Shown: one piece after another, positions 42,093 to 51,488 of the stretch
Layout of the letters: each line of letters starts with the position of its first letter
Numbering within the stretch: the stretch's first letter is position 1
Origin: Arcobacter siniprincipis
GTDB taxonomy: Bacteria; Campylobacterota; Campylobacteria; Campylobacterales; Arcobacteraceae
Reading direction: 5' to 3'
Assembly (NCBI RefSeq): GCF_048571125.1
Contig: NZ_CP182343.1
Span: 1,240,001 to 1,304,000 of the forward strand
DNA length: 64,000 nt
Made by a program: the position numbers and the translations under genes
The notes under the pieces: model-generated
The model's input: the letters and a program-made list of their open reading frames with translations, nothing else
Told to the model about the DNA's origin: nothing
The model's database searches: none

Positions 42093-44075
42093 GTGTTTTC
42101 TAAAATAATTGATAATTCTTATTATCAGAAAAATATAAAAGTATTATTTATACATACTAATAAAGATTTTATTTCAAAAACATCAAAATTATTGGAAAAA
42201 TATTTTATCTCTATTACTATATCAACTAACAGTGATGATGTAAGTGAAAAACTTAAAGAAAAATATTTTGATATTCTTTTTATAGATATTGATTCTTCAG
42301 AACAAAGTTGTATTGAATTTGTAAAACAAGTAAAAAAAACAAATCCTATGTTGTCTATTATTGCATTTTCAAGCGGAAATAATATACCATTACTTCAAGA
42401 GTGTTTAAAGTTATCAATAGATGGATATATTTTTAAACCAATAATAAAAGAACAATTTTCTGCAACTATTGAAAAAGTATGTGATTATAAATGTAGTAAG
42501 TATCAAGTTGATAATAATGTAAACTATTTAAATCAATATGTAAAAATAATAGATAGTAGTAACATAATTTCAAAGACAAATATTGAAGGCAAAATTACAT
42601 ATGTAAGTGAGAACTTTTGTAGAATTACAGGTTATTCAAAAGAAGAATTAGTTGGAAACACTCACAGTATCTTAAAACATAAAGATAATCCACCTATTTT
42701 ATATAAAGAGATGTGGCGTACAATAAAAATTGAAAAAAAAGAGTGGCATGGTATTTTAAAAAATGTTTCAAAATCAGGAAAAGTATATTATGTTAAATCA
42801 ACTATAATGCCCCTTTTAGATTTAGATGGAAATATTATAGAGTTTATTGCTTTTAGAGATAGTGTAAATGTGGTTTTAGATGATAAAAAACATTTGTTAA
42901 ATAAAATAGAATTAAATAACTTATCACTTCTTATATTAGTTCAAATTGAAGAATTTGATATATTAGACAAGTTTTACAATATACTAAAAGTAGATCAAAT
43001 TGAAAAAACTTTTGCATCAAATTTATTAGCTTATTTACCTGATAATTATGTTTTTGAAGATGTATATGCTTTAGGAGATGGGAGATATGCACTTTTAACT
43101 GATTATTTTGCTTTTGAAAAGTTAAATATGAAAATACATGATTATCTTGAGATATTTGTAAAAAATGTAACAGAATCTGTTTTAGAAATAGATGGTATAG
43201 AGTATGACTTGAACATAATTATAAGTTATTCTTGTGGAAAATATAGTCTTTATGAAGATGCAAGAGCAGGGCTTGAAGAATCTATATCTAAAAATAAAAT
43301 CATAAATTATTCAAATGATTCTTCAATAAAAACAAATCAAGAAGCTAAAAAGAATTTTGAAGTTATAAAGATGGTTAAAATTGCCCTTGATAATTATAAA
43401 ATTGTCTCTTATTTTCAACCAATAATTAATAATAAAACAAAAGAAATTGAAAAATATGAATCCTTGGTTAGACTTATAAATGAAAAAGGAGAAGTTATAT
43501 CTCCTGTAGAATTTTTGAATATTTCTAAAAAAGGTAATTATTATAATAAAATTACTTCAAGAGTTTTGGAAAACTCTTTTAAAATGTTAGATTTTGTTAA
43601 TACGAAATTATCAATAAATTTATCTGCACTAGATATAGAAAAAGAGCAAACAAGAAAAGAGATTTTTAATTTGCTTGATAAATATAAGAAAGATAATAAA
43701 AGAATTGTTTTTGAGCTTCTTGAAGATGAAAATGTAAAAGACTTTAAAAGTATCAAACTTTTTATTAGAAAAGTTAAAAGAAGAGGTGTAATGATTGCAA
43801 TTGATGATTTTGGAGCAGGATATTCCAACTTTGAAAGATTGCTTGATTTTGAACCAGATATTTTAAAAATAGATGGCTCTTTAGTTAAAAACATAGAAAA
43901 AGATTCTTTTAGCAGAAATATTATTGAAACAATTGTCTCTTTTGCAAAAAAGCAAAAGATTTTGACAATTGCAGAGTATGTAGAAAATGAATCAATATTT
44001 AATTTATTAAATGAAATAGGAGTTGATTATTCTCAAGGCTACTATTTTGGCAAACCAGAAGATTTGATTAACTAA
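42093..44075 (+). CDS. REC-PAS-GGDEF(degenerate)-EAL protein, probable c-di-GMP phosphodiesterase
   Basis: A 660-residue signalling protein with a GTG start (AAGAGG upstream). Order: receiver domain (about 8-125) with acceptor Asp in LFIDIDSSE; PAS (about 148-260, EGKITYVSENFCRITGYSKEELVG); a degenerate cyclase-like domain (about 275-400) lacking GGDEF; and an EAL domain (about 425-655). The EAL motif reads ESLVR, with NLSALDIE, FELLEDE, AIDDFGAGYSNFE, ILKIDGSLV and the GYYFGKP end, so metal ligands appear intact. It should hydrolyse c-di-GMP under control of an unknown kinase and a PAS signal. Its 3' end overlaps the convergent SDR gene by 8 nt. Confidence 0.88.
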   Translation: MFSKIIDNSYYQKNIKVLFIHTNKDFISKTSKLLEKYFISITISTNSDDVSEKLKEKYFDILFIDIDSSEQSCIEFVKQVKKTNPMLSIIAFSSGNNIPLLQECLKLSIDGYIFKPIIKEQFSATIEKVCDYKCSKYQVDNNVNYLNQYVKIIDSSNIISKTNIEGKITYVSENFCRITGYSKEELVGNTHSILKHKDNPPILYKEMWRTIKIEKKEWHGILKNVSKSGKVYYVKSTIMPLLDLDGNIIEFIAFRDSVNVVLDDKKHLLNKIELNNLSLLILVQIEEFDILDKFYNILKVDQIEKTFASNLLAYLPDNYVFEDVYALGDGRYALLTDYFAFEKLNMKIHDYLEIFVKNVTESVLEIDGIEYDLNIIISYSCGKYSLYEDARAGLEESISKNKIINYSNDSSIKTNQEAKKNFEVIKMVKIALDNYKIVSYFQPIINNKTKEIEKYESLVRLINEKGEVISPVEFLNISKKGNYYNKITSRVLENSFKMLDFVNTKLSINLSALDIEKEQTRKEIFNLLDKYKKDNKRIVFELLEDENVKDFKSIKLFIRKVKRRGVMIAIDDFGAGYSNFERLLDFEPDILKIDGSLVKNIEKDSFSRNIIETIVSFAKKQKILTIAEYVENESIFNLLNEIGVDYSQGYYFGKPEDLIN

Positions 44076-45492
44076 GAGTTTTACTTTTTTTTATAATACT
44101 TTTTATCATATTTGTAAAAACAAAGTAGTGAATAGGAACTAAAATATACCAATACATTCTTCCTAATAAACCTCTTGGGTAAAAATATGCTGATTGAATA
44201 AGTTTATTTCCATCTATTTTAAACTCCAACCAAGCATTACCTGGAAGTTTCATTTGTGCTAAAAGAAGAAGTCTTTTATTCTCTTGTACATCAATTACCT
44301 TCCAAAAGTCTAAACTATCACCTATTCTTAAATTAAATTGGTCTCTTCTTCCTCTTTTTAATCCTACACCTCCAATCATTTTATCTATGACTCCTCTTGT
44401 TTTCCATAAAAAGTCATAATCAAACCAACCAAATTCTCCTCCAATAGAGATAAAAGATTTATAAATTTTTTTATGGGAAAGATTTGTAATATCTTCGACC
44501 CTTCTATCCATAAATATTGCATGAGCAAGTTCTTCTGTGTAGTCTTTATCCCAAACACTACCAAATCTATCACTCCATCTACTTACTACTTGGTTATTTC
44601 TTATCTCCTCAACAGCTTTTTTAACTGAATCTATATAAGAGGTTGGTTTTATATTAGGAAAATATTTTATTGCATTATTATTTTGTACAGTGGCTTCTGA
44701 TTTTAATCCTTCTATCAAAGCTTTTGCAACTCCATAAGATACAGGAGTAAATAGATTTAACCAATATGAAGACAAAGTAATTGATAAAAAAGGCAAAGGA
44801 ATAATGTATCTTTTTAATCCCAAAGCAGTAGCTGTTTGTAACATCATCTCTTTGTATGTTAATTGTTCTGAACCTACATCAATAGTTATATTTCCTTTTT
44901 CTTCTAAATATATTGAAGAATAAAGATAATTTAATACATCAAATACTGCTATTGGTTGTGTTTTTGTATTTACCCATTTTGGGGTAGTCATAACTGGTAG
45001 TTTTTCAGTTAAGTTTCTTATTATCTCAAAACTTGTACTTCCTGAACCTATAATTACTCCAGCTCTTATCCATATAGTTTGAACCTTATTACTTGAACTT
45101 AATATTTCCCCTGTTTCTAATCTACTTAATAGATGTTCACTTGTATCACTATTTTTAACACCTAATCCTCCTAGATAAATAATTTTCTTTACACCGCAAA
45201 AAATAGCAGCATCAAGAAAATTCTGAGCAGAAATTTTATCAAGGTTTTTGTAGTCTTTTCTATTTAAAGAGTGGATTAAATAAAAAGCTACTTCCACGCC
45301 TTTTAATGCTTTTTTTAAACTTTCTACATCAAAACTATTGCCTTCACAAATTTCCACACTTCTTTTTAGATTAGGAGTTATAGACTTTTTATTTCTAACT
45401 AATAATCTTAAAATAATGTTTTCATCTTGTAAAAGTTTTTGTTTAAGTCTTCTTCCTATATATCCAGTAGAACCAGTAAGTAACACTTTCAT
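44068..45492 (-). CDS. SDR-family NAD(P)-binding protein with DUF2867
   Basis: A 474-residue protein. The N-terminal part (1-300) is an atypical extended SDR: KVLLTGSTGYIGRRLKQKLL, then AFYLIHSLNRKDYKN, IYLGGLGV and IRAGVIIGSGSTSFEIIRNL. The C-terminal part (about 310-470) matches the DUF2867 layout (FGWFDYDFLWKTRGVIDKMIGGVGLKRGRRD, LRIGDSLDFWKVIDVQ, WLEFKIDG) and ends in a hydrophobic stretch. The substrate is unknown; relatives are annotated as nucleoside-diphosphate-sugar epimerases. The ribosome site AAAGGAAAT precedes the ATG. Confidence 0.85.
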   Translation of the reverse strand: MKVLLTGSTGYIGRRLKQKLLQDENIILRLLVRNKKSITPNLKRSVEICEGNSFDVESLKKALKGVEVAFYLIHSLNRKDYKNLDKISAQNFLDAAIFCGVKKIIYLGGLGVKNSDTSEHLLSRLETGEILSSSNKVQTIWIRAGVIIGSGSTSFEIIRNLTEKLPVMTTPKWVNTKTQPIAVFDVLNYLYSSIYLEEKGNITIDVGSEQLTYKEMMLQTATALGLKRYIIPLPFLSITLSSYWLNLFTPVSYGVAKALIEGLKSEATVQNNNAIKYFPNIKPTSYIDSVKKAVEEIRNNQVVSRWSDRFGSVWDKDYTEELAHAIFMDRRVEDITNLSHKKIYKSFISIGGEFGWFDYDFLWKTRGVIDKMIGGVGLKRGRRDQFNLRIGDSLDFWKVIDVQENKRLLLLAQMKLPGNAWLEFKIDGNKLIQSAYFYPRGLLGRMYWYILVPIHYFVFTNMIKSIIKKSKTLS

Positions 45493-45666
45493 TTTATTTC
45501 CTTTAATTAAGTCATTGTATCACTTAAAAATGTCTTTTTGTAGATATATTAAATATCTTTATTATAGAAAAAAAGAAAAAAAATTGTTAAATTATTGAGC
45601 AAAATTGTATTTTATTCATAAATAGGTATAATTAATATCATTAATATAAAGGTTTTAATATATAGT

Positions 45667-46236
45667 ATGGATGCAATAATTGAATGTAAGCATTGTGGAC
45701 TTTTTTTAAAAAATAAGAATGAAAAAATCAAATGCCCAAGATGTGGTTCAAAAATTACAAATAAAGAACATAGTCTTGACTCTTTGTATTATGCAATAAC
45801 TGCATTATTACTTTTTATATTGTTAAATATCTATCCTTTACTAACTTTATCTCTAAATGGAAATACTTTAAAAACAACACTTATTGGGACTATTAGCGTA
45901 TTTTTTAAAGAAGATTTTCTTTTTGTTGGAGCTTTGGTCTTATTTACAATTATTTTAGCTCCTATTTTAAACTCTTTTATAATTATATTAATATTTGTTC
46001 AAAGTAAAATGAAAAGGAAAATATTTTCTTTTAGAGTTTTATATGATGGATTTCATTTTTTTAAGACTTGGGGTTTCATTGAAGTTTATATTATTGGTGT
46101 AATTGTTACATATATTAAACTTACAGGAATGGCATCTTCAACAAGCTTTGATACTGGATTTTATATTATGCTTTTTTATCTTTTTATATTTTATATGTCT
46201 AATAAAAAATTTGATATAAAAAGTGTGTTAGAGTAA
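45667..46236 (+). CDS. PqiA-domain protein, N-terminal half of LetA
   Basis: A 189-residue membrane protein with a cytoplasmic zinc ribbon (CKHCGL, then CPRCGS, residues about 7-29) and four membrane helices. The layout is that of one PqiA/LetA repeat (YYAITALLLFILLNIYPLLTLSLNGN). In Escherichia coli LetA joins two such repeats in one chain; here they are two genes, this one and the next, linked by a TAATG overlap. LetA is the inner membrane partner of the MCE tunnel protein LetB in lipid movement between membranes. Confidence 0.88.
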   Translation: MDAIIECKHCGLFLKNKNEKIKCPRCGSKITNKEHSLDSLYYAITALLLFILLNIYPLLTLSLNGNTLKTTLIGTISVFFKEDFLFVGALVLFTIILAPILNSFIIILIFVQSKMKRKIFSFRVLYDGFHFFKTWGFIEVYIIGVIVTYIKLTGMASSTSFDTGFYIMLFYLFIFYMSNKKFDIKSVLE

Positions 46237-46829
46237 TGATTTTAATATCTTGTAAAAACTGCCAAAAAGTCTATACAAAAAAAGACTATAATGAATTCAA
46301 ATGTGTTAGATGTGGTCATACAGTAAGAAGAAGAGTAAAAAACACAATACAGACTTCTTTAGCCTTAGTGATTACAGCACTATTACTTTTTATTTTAGCC
46401 ATGATTTATCCGATGATGGAAATAACACAATTTGGCACAAAAGAGGATAGTACAATATTTCAAGGTGTTATTTCTTTTATTAATTATGGAGATTATTTTA
46501 TTGCAATTGTTATTTTTACGGCAAGTATTATAATACCTTTAGTTAAACTTTTAGTACTGCTTTTTATATTTGTTTCACTGTGGATTAAAACACCATTTTC
46601 CAATAAAACAAAATTAAAGTTATACTATTTTATTGAATTAATTGGAAAGTGGTCTATGATAGATATTTATGTAGTTGCAATGTTAGCATCTACGATTCAA
46701 CTTGATGAAGTATTTAATATAAAAGGTGGAATAGCAGCGACTGCCTTTGCTTGTGTTGTAGTTTTGACTATGATAGCTGCGCATAAATTTGATACAAGGA
46801 TTATTTGGGATGAGCGAAGAAAAAATTGA
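46236..46829 (+). CDS. PqiA-domain protein, C-terminal half of LetA
   Basis: A 197-residue second PqiA-type repeat: zinc ribbon CKNCQKVY and CVRCGH (about 6-28), then four helices, with the conserved LALVITALLLFILAMIYPMMEI and KWSMIDIYVVAMLASTIQL. It starts on the stop codon of the first half and ends 20 nt inside the MCE gene, so all three are translated together. The two halves should assemble to the equivalent of a full LetA. Confidence 0.88.
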   Translation: MILISCKNCQKVYTKKDYNEFKCVRCGHTVRRRVKNTIQTSLALVITALLLFILAMIYPMMEITQFGTKEDSTIFQGVISFINYGDYFIAIVIFTASIIIPLVKLLVLLFIFVSLWIKTPFSNKTKLKLYYFIELIGKWSMIDIYVVAMLASTIQLDEVFNIKGGIAATAFACVVVLTMIAAHKFDTRIIWDERRKN

Positions 46830-49452
46830 AACTTTAATTTATGAACCAAATCAAAGGGAAAATAAGTCAATTTCATTTATCTGGCTTCTACCTCTTGTTG
46901 TTTTAGGTATTTTAGCTTGGATTGGCTATGAAAGTTATACTAAAAAAGGTACAAATGTAAGTGTGATTTTTAAAAATGCAGAAGACCTTAAAGAAGGAGT
47001 AACTCCTTTAGAATATAAAGGTTTGGTTCTTGGAAAAGTAACTAAAATAGAAATAAATGATTTAAATAGTGTCAAAGTAAATATTTTAGTAAATAGCGAT
47101 GTTGCTAAATATGTTGCAACAGAAGGAACTAGCTTTTGGATAAAAAAACCTACTATATCCCTAACAAAAGTTTCAGGACTTGGTACTTTATTAAGTGGAA
47201 ATAAAATAGAATTATATCCTAAATATAAGACCTTAGAAGAGTATGAAAATGCAAAACCTCAATATAATTTTACAGGTTTAGATACAAAACCTAGTTTATT
47301 AGAAGATAGTGATGGTTATTATGTAAATATTTTATCAAGAGGTGAAGATCTCATCGAGGTTGAAACACCAGTTTTTTATAATAGATTCCAAATAGGTGAA
47401 ATTTCATCAAAAGAGTTTAAAGATGGCAAAGTTTATTTAAAAGCCTATATTCATGAAAAATACAAATATCTTATAAACAAAAGTTCTCAGTTTGTCATGA
47501 ATAAGGCTTTAAAAGTAAATTTTGGACCAGGTGGCTTAAATTTAGAAGTAAGTTCCTTATACTCTGCTATTGTAGGTGGAATTACAGTTGAAACTCCAAT
47601 AAAAGATGCTCAAAAAATAAAACAAGATAAATATTATATTTTAAGTGATGATAAAAAAGAGTTTATTGAAAGAACACATATAAATCTAAAACTTACAGAT
47701 GCAAAAGGTATTGGAATAAATACTCTCATCATGTATAAAGGAGTAGAAGTAGGTAAAGTAGATGATTTACAACTTACCCAAAATAATATTATCGCAAAGG
47801 CTTATGTTTATAAAAAATATGATTATCTTCTAAGTGAAAATAGTACTTTTCATATAGAAGAAACAGAAGTTAGTTTGGATGGAGTGAAAAATTTAAATTC
47901 AATTGTTAGTGGAAATTATTTAACAATCGATTATAAAAAAGGAAAACCAAAAGACTCCTTTGAGATTGTAAATAGTAGTATGGAAAAAGTTGATAATGAT
48001 TTAATCATTACTTTAAAAACGCAAGATTTAAATTCAATAACAAAAAATAGTAAATTGTATTTTAAAAATATTCCTATAGGAAAGGTTTTAGACTACGCTT
48101 TATCTAGTGATTTAAAGCATGTAAATATCTCACTTTTAGTAAAAGAAAAATATAAAAAACTAATAAATAATAAATCACTTTTTTATGATATGAGTTCAAA
48201 ATTATTAGAGCTTAAAGATTTAGATTTAGATATAAACTATACTGGAATAAAGCCACTTATAGATGGAGGAATAGCACTTGTAGAAGTTGATAGAAAAGCA
48301 AAATACTCTAAAAAAAGTTTTAAATTGTATAGTTCTTATAAAGATGTGCAAACTCTTAAAAGAGAGTATAGTCATGGTTCATACTTAAATACATACTTTG
48401 ACAATGGTTTTAATTTAAAAGTAAATCAAGCAATAAGTTATAAAAACCAAGAGATAGGTTTTGTAAAATCAATAAAATTTGGTGAAGAAAAATCAAAAGT
48501 AAAACTTTTTATTTATAAAAAGTATGTGAAATATATAAGTAAAAAAAGTAGATTTTATAAAAAAGATGCCATAAAAGTCGATGCATCCTTGGGCGGAGTT
48601 TTATTTGAAGTTGATAATTTATCTTCATTATTATATGGTTCTTTAGAACTTGATAATAGCTCAACAACAAGCTTTCCAAAATATGAAATATACTCTTCTT
48701 ATGATGATATGAAAAACTTTTCAAATACTATTTCTATCCTATTTGATGATGTAGAAGGATTAAGACAACAATTCTCAAAACTAAATTATAAAGGTGTAGA
48801 TATAGGAAAAGTATCTAATATTATATTAACACCTCAAAACAAAGTTTTAGTAAAAGTTCAAGTATTTAAAAACTATGATAAGTTTTCAAAAGAAGGTACG
48901 ATTTTTTATTTAAAAAAACCCAAAGTTAGTTTAAATGAAGTTAAAAATATAGGTTCAACAATTTTACCAGTTGATATTGGTGTTATTGTTAGTAATAAAA
49001 ACAATTTTAAAAATAGTTTTACGGGTTATGATAGTTTAGAAGATATTAAAAAAGTTGATAATGGTGAGATAATAAGAGTCGATTCTCTTTTCCCTACAAA
49101 ACTTAATGTTGATGCTCCAATATATTATAAAAATGTGCAAATAGGAAAAATAAATAAAATAAATCTTAGTGGTGATGGCTCAAAAACTTTGATTGATTGT
49201 TTTATTTCCGATAAATATAAACATCTTATTCGAAAGAATTCTACTTTTCATGATATAAGTGGTTTTAAACTAAAATTCTCTATTTTTACAGGTACAGAGA
49301 TTGAAACAAACACTTTCACCTCTATACTAAAAGGAGGGCTTTTAGTAGTGACACCTATAAAGTATGGGGAAATGGCTACAGTAAATGATACATTTTTATT
49401 AAAAAAAGAGTTAAATGAAGATTGGGAGAAGATAAATCCAAGTATAAAATAG
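46810..49452 (+). CDS. letB: MCE-domain lipid transport protein with seven MCE repeats (LetB-like)
   Basis: An 880-residue protein with an N-terminal membrane helix (about 22-42) and about seven MCE repeats of some 115 residues each. Repeat starts can be followed by the pattern of a strand, a Leu-rich turn and Y-K-G/N-(V/I)-x-(V/I)-G-K-V, e.g. PLEYKGLVLGKVTKIEI, NTLIMYKGVEVGKVDDL, KLNYKGVDIGKVSNI and PIYYKNVQIGKINKI. Seven repeats and this length match LetB (YebT), which stacks into a periplasm-spanning tunnel; PqiB has three. The start at 46810 is chosen for its AAGGA 9 nt upstream; an ATG at 46789 is less likely. Confidence 0.9.
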   Translation: MSEEKIETLIYEPNQRENKSISFIWLLPLVVLGILAWIGYESYTKKGTNVSVIFKNAEDLKEGVTPLEYKGLVLGKVTKIEINDLNSVKVNILVNSDVAKYVATEGTSFWIKKPTISLTKVSGLGTLLSGNKIELYPKYKTLEEYENAKPQYNFTGLDTKPSLLEDSDGYYVNILSRGEDLIEVETPVFYNRFQIGEISSKEFKDGKVYLKAYIHEKYKYLINKSSQFVMNKALKVNFGPGGLNLEVSSLYSAIVGGITVETPIKDAQKIKQDKYYILSDDKKEFIERTHINLKLTDAKGIGINTLIMYKGVEVGKVDDLQLTQNNIIAKAYVYKKYDYLLSENSTFHIEETEVSLDGVKNLNSIVSGNYLTIDYKKGKPKDSFEIVNSSMEKVDNDLIITLKTQDLNSITKNSKLYFKNIPIGKVLDYALSSDLKHVNISLLVKEKYKKLINNKSLFYDMSSKLLELKDLDLDINYTGIKPLIDGGIALVEVDRKAKYSKKSFKLYSSYKDVQTLKREYSHGSYLNTYFDNGFNLKVNQAISYKNQEIGFVKSIKFGEEKSKVKLFIYKKYVKYISKKSRFYKKDAIKVDASLGGVLFEVDNLSSLLYGSLELDNSSTTSFPKYEIYSSYDDMKNFSNTISILFDDVEGLRQQFSKLNYKGVDIGKVSNIILTPQNKVLVKVQVFKNYDKFSKEGTIFYLKKPKVSLNEVKNIGSTILPVDIGVIVSNKNNFKNSFTGYDSLEDIKKVDNGEIIRVDSLFPTKLNVDAPIYYKNVQIGKINKINLSGDGSKTLIDCFISDKYKHLIRKNSTFHDISGFKLKFSIFTGTEIETNTFTSILKGGLLVVTPIKYGEMATVNDTFLLKKELNEDWEKINPSIK

Positions 49453-49515
49453 AAGAAGTATTAATTTAAAAAAATAACATTACATTAAGTTATCATCTTG
49501 TAGAATATTTTTATC

Positions 49516-49536
49516 AAAGGAAAAGTTTTTTCCTTT
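49516..49536 (+). promoter_or_regulatory. hairpin next to the catalase ribosome site
   Basis: AAAGGAAAA, loop GTT, TTTTCCTTT is a perfect 9-bp stem ending 19 nt before the katA start. The catalase ribosome site at 49544-49551 (AAAGGAAA) repeats the 5' arm, so the TTTTCCTTT arm could pair with either. The two pairings exclude each other. Confidence 0.45.
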
Positions 49537-49555
49537 AAAATAAAAAGGAAATAAG

Positions 49556-50983
49556 ATGAAAAAAATAATGACTACAACAGCTGGAAATCCAATTTCGGAT
49601 AATCAAAACTCAATGACTGCAGGAGAAAGAGGTCCTGTTCTTATGCAAGATTATCAGTTAATAGAAAAACTTGCTCATCAAAATAGAGAAAGAATTCCTG
49701 AAAGGGTTGTTCATGCAAAAGGAAGTGGTGCTTTTGGTGAACTAGTTATTACAGAAGATATTTCAAAATATACAAAAGCAAAAGTTTTACAAAAAGGTGA
49801 AAGTACTAGAATGTTACTTAGATTTTCAACAGTTGCTGGAGAGAAAGGTGCAGCAGATGCGGAAAGGGATGTAAGAGGTTTTGCTTTAAAATTTTATACA
49901 AAAGAGGGGAATTGGGATTTAGTAGGAAATAATACTCCTGTATTTTTTATCCGTGATGCTTATAAATTTCCTGATTTTATTCATACTCAAAAAAGACATC
50001 CACAATCAAATCTAAGAAGTAATACAGCAGCTTGGGATTTTTGGTCACTTAGCCCTGAGAGCTTACATCAAGTTACAATTTTGATGTCAGATAGAGGTTT
50101 ACCAAAATCTTATAGACATGTAAATGGATATGGTTCTCATACTTATAGCTTAATCAATGCACAAGGTGAAAGATTTTGGGTGAAATTTCACTTTAAAACT
50201 AAACAAGGTATTGAAACAATTACAAATAAAGAAGCAGAAGCAATAGTTGCAAAAGATAGAGAATCAAATCAAAGAGATTTATTTGAAAATATAGAAAAAG
50301 AAAACTTTCCAAAATGGAGTTTTGAGATTCAAATTATGACAGATGAAGATGCAAAATACTGTTCATTTAATCCATTTGATTTAACTAAAGTTTGGCCACA
50401 TAGTGATTATCCTATGATAAAAGTAGGTGAAATGACATTAAATGAAAATCCTAAAAACTATTTTAATGAGATAGAACAAGCGTCATTTTCACCATCAAAT
50501 ATTGTTCCAGGTATTAGTTTCTCACCTGATAAGATGTTACAAGCTAGAATCTTCTCTTATCCTGATGCTCATAGATATAGAGTAGGGACTCATTATGAAA
50601 TGTTGCCAGTAAATAGACCAATAGTAGATGTAAATACTTACCATGCAGATGGAAGTATGAATTATGAAATAAAAGAAGCAACCGATGCATATTATGAACC
50701 AAATAGTTTTAATGGACCAGTTGAAGATAAATCATTTGCAGAACCAGCATTTAATGTAGGTGATAGTGCTGATAGATATGACCATAGAGTTGGAAATGAT
50801 GACTTTACACAAGTAACTGCACTTTTTAATTTGATGAGTGACAATCAAAAAGAACAACTATTTAATAATATCGCAGAAGCAATGGATGGAGTTCCAAGTG
50901 AGATTGTAAATAGACAACTTGCACTTTTTGAAAAAGTACATTCTGATTATAGTGCAGGGGTTAAAAAAGCATTAGGAATCTAA
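49556..50983 (+). CDS. katA: catalase
   Basis: Monofunctional heme catalase (clade 3 size), 475 residues. The catalytic His is in RVVHAKGSGAFGELV (near 53), the Asn in VFFIRDAYKFPDFIHTQKRHP region, and the proximal heme Tyr near 335 in ARIFSYPDAHRYRVGTHY. It breaks hydrogen peroxide down to water and oxygen in the cytoplasm. It complements the two periplasmic peroxidases in this window. The ankyrin gene follows after one base. A hairpin that can mask the ribosome site lies in the leader. Confidence 0.96.
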   Translation: MKKIMTTTAGNPISDNQNSMTAGERGPVLMQDYQLIEKLAHQNRERIPERVVHAKGSGAFGELVITEDISKYTKAKVLQKGESTRMLLRFSTVAGEKGAADAERDVRGFALKFYTKEGNWDLVGNNTPVFFIRDAYKFPDFIHTQKRHPQSNLRSNTAAWDFWSLSPESLHQVTILMSDRGLPKSYRHVNGYGSHTYSLINAQGERFWVKFHFKTKQGIETITNKEAEAIVAKDRESNQRDLFENIEKENFPKWSFEIQIMTDEDAKYCSFNPFDLTKVWPHSDYPMIKVGEMTLNENPKNYFNEIEQASFSPSNIVPGISFSPDKMLQARIFSYPDAHRYRVGTHYEMLPVNRPIVDVNTYHADGSMNYEIKEATDAYYEPNSFNGPVEDKSFAEPAFNVGDSADRYDHRVGNDDFTQVTALFNLMSDNQKEQLFNNIAEAMDGVPSEIVNRQLALFEKVHSDYSAGVKKALGI

Positions 50984-50984
50984 T

Positions 50985-51467
50985 ATGGAAGTTTCTAGTG
51001 AAGAACAAAAAAGGTATGAAGAACTTCAAATTATGGCTTTAGAGTTTGCTAGACGCGGGCAAACTGAAGATTTAAAAGCTATGATTGATGTTGGCATGCC
51101 TGTAAATTTATGTGATCATAAAGGCAATAGTTTGATTATGTTAGCTTCATATAATGGAAATCTTGAAACAACTAGGATGTTAATTGATGTTGGTGCTAAA
51201 GTTGATAAAAAAAATGATAGAGGACAAACACCACTTGCAGGTGTTTGTTTTAAAGGGTACTTAAAAATTGCAAAAGAGTTAGTAAGTTCAGGTGCAAATA
51301 TTTATGAGAATAATGGAATGGGAACAACACCTATAATGTTTGCTTCTATGTTTGGGAACTATGAGATTGTTAAGTATTTAAATTCTCAAAATAGTAGTTT
51401 TAAATCTAAAATTTACCTTGCTATTTCAAAACTGTTTTCTTTAGTAAAAGGGTTATTTAAAAAATAA
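50985..51467 (+). CDS. ankyrin-repeat protein, catalase partner
   Basis: A 160-residue protein with about four ankyrin repeats: LEFARRGQTEDLKAMIDVGMPVN, KGNSLIMLASYNGNLETTRMLIDVGAKVD, RGQTPLAGVCFKGYLKIAKELVSSGANI and GTTPIMFASMFGNYEIVKYLN. It is one base after katA. In Campylobacter jejuni the ankyrin protein encoded beside katA (Cj1386) helps load heme into catalase; the gene order and size suggest the same here. The C-terminus ends in a short basic, hydrophobic tail. Confidence 0.9.
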   Translation: MEVSSEEQKRYEELQIMALEFARRGQTEDLKAMIDVGMPVNLCDHKGNSLIMLASYNGNLETTRMLIDVGAKVDKKNDRGQTPLAGVCFKGYLKIAKELVSSGANIYENNGMGTTPIMFASMFGNYEIVKYLNSQNSSFKSKIYLAISKLFSLVKGLFKK

Positions 51468-51488
51468 GAGGATTTGACCTCTTATTTT
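51461..51488. terminator. bidirectional terminator between the ankyrin gene and ciaB
   Basis: AAAATAAGAGG, loop ATTTGA, CCTCTTATTTT: perfect 11-bp stem with A-rich and T-rich arms serving both converging genes. Confidence 0.85.

Noticed and set aside
43541..43894. 117-codon minus-strand open frame inside the EAL gene.
   Set aside because: Antisense to intact EAL motifs, no ribosome site, low-complexity Ser/Leu/Lys composition.
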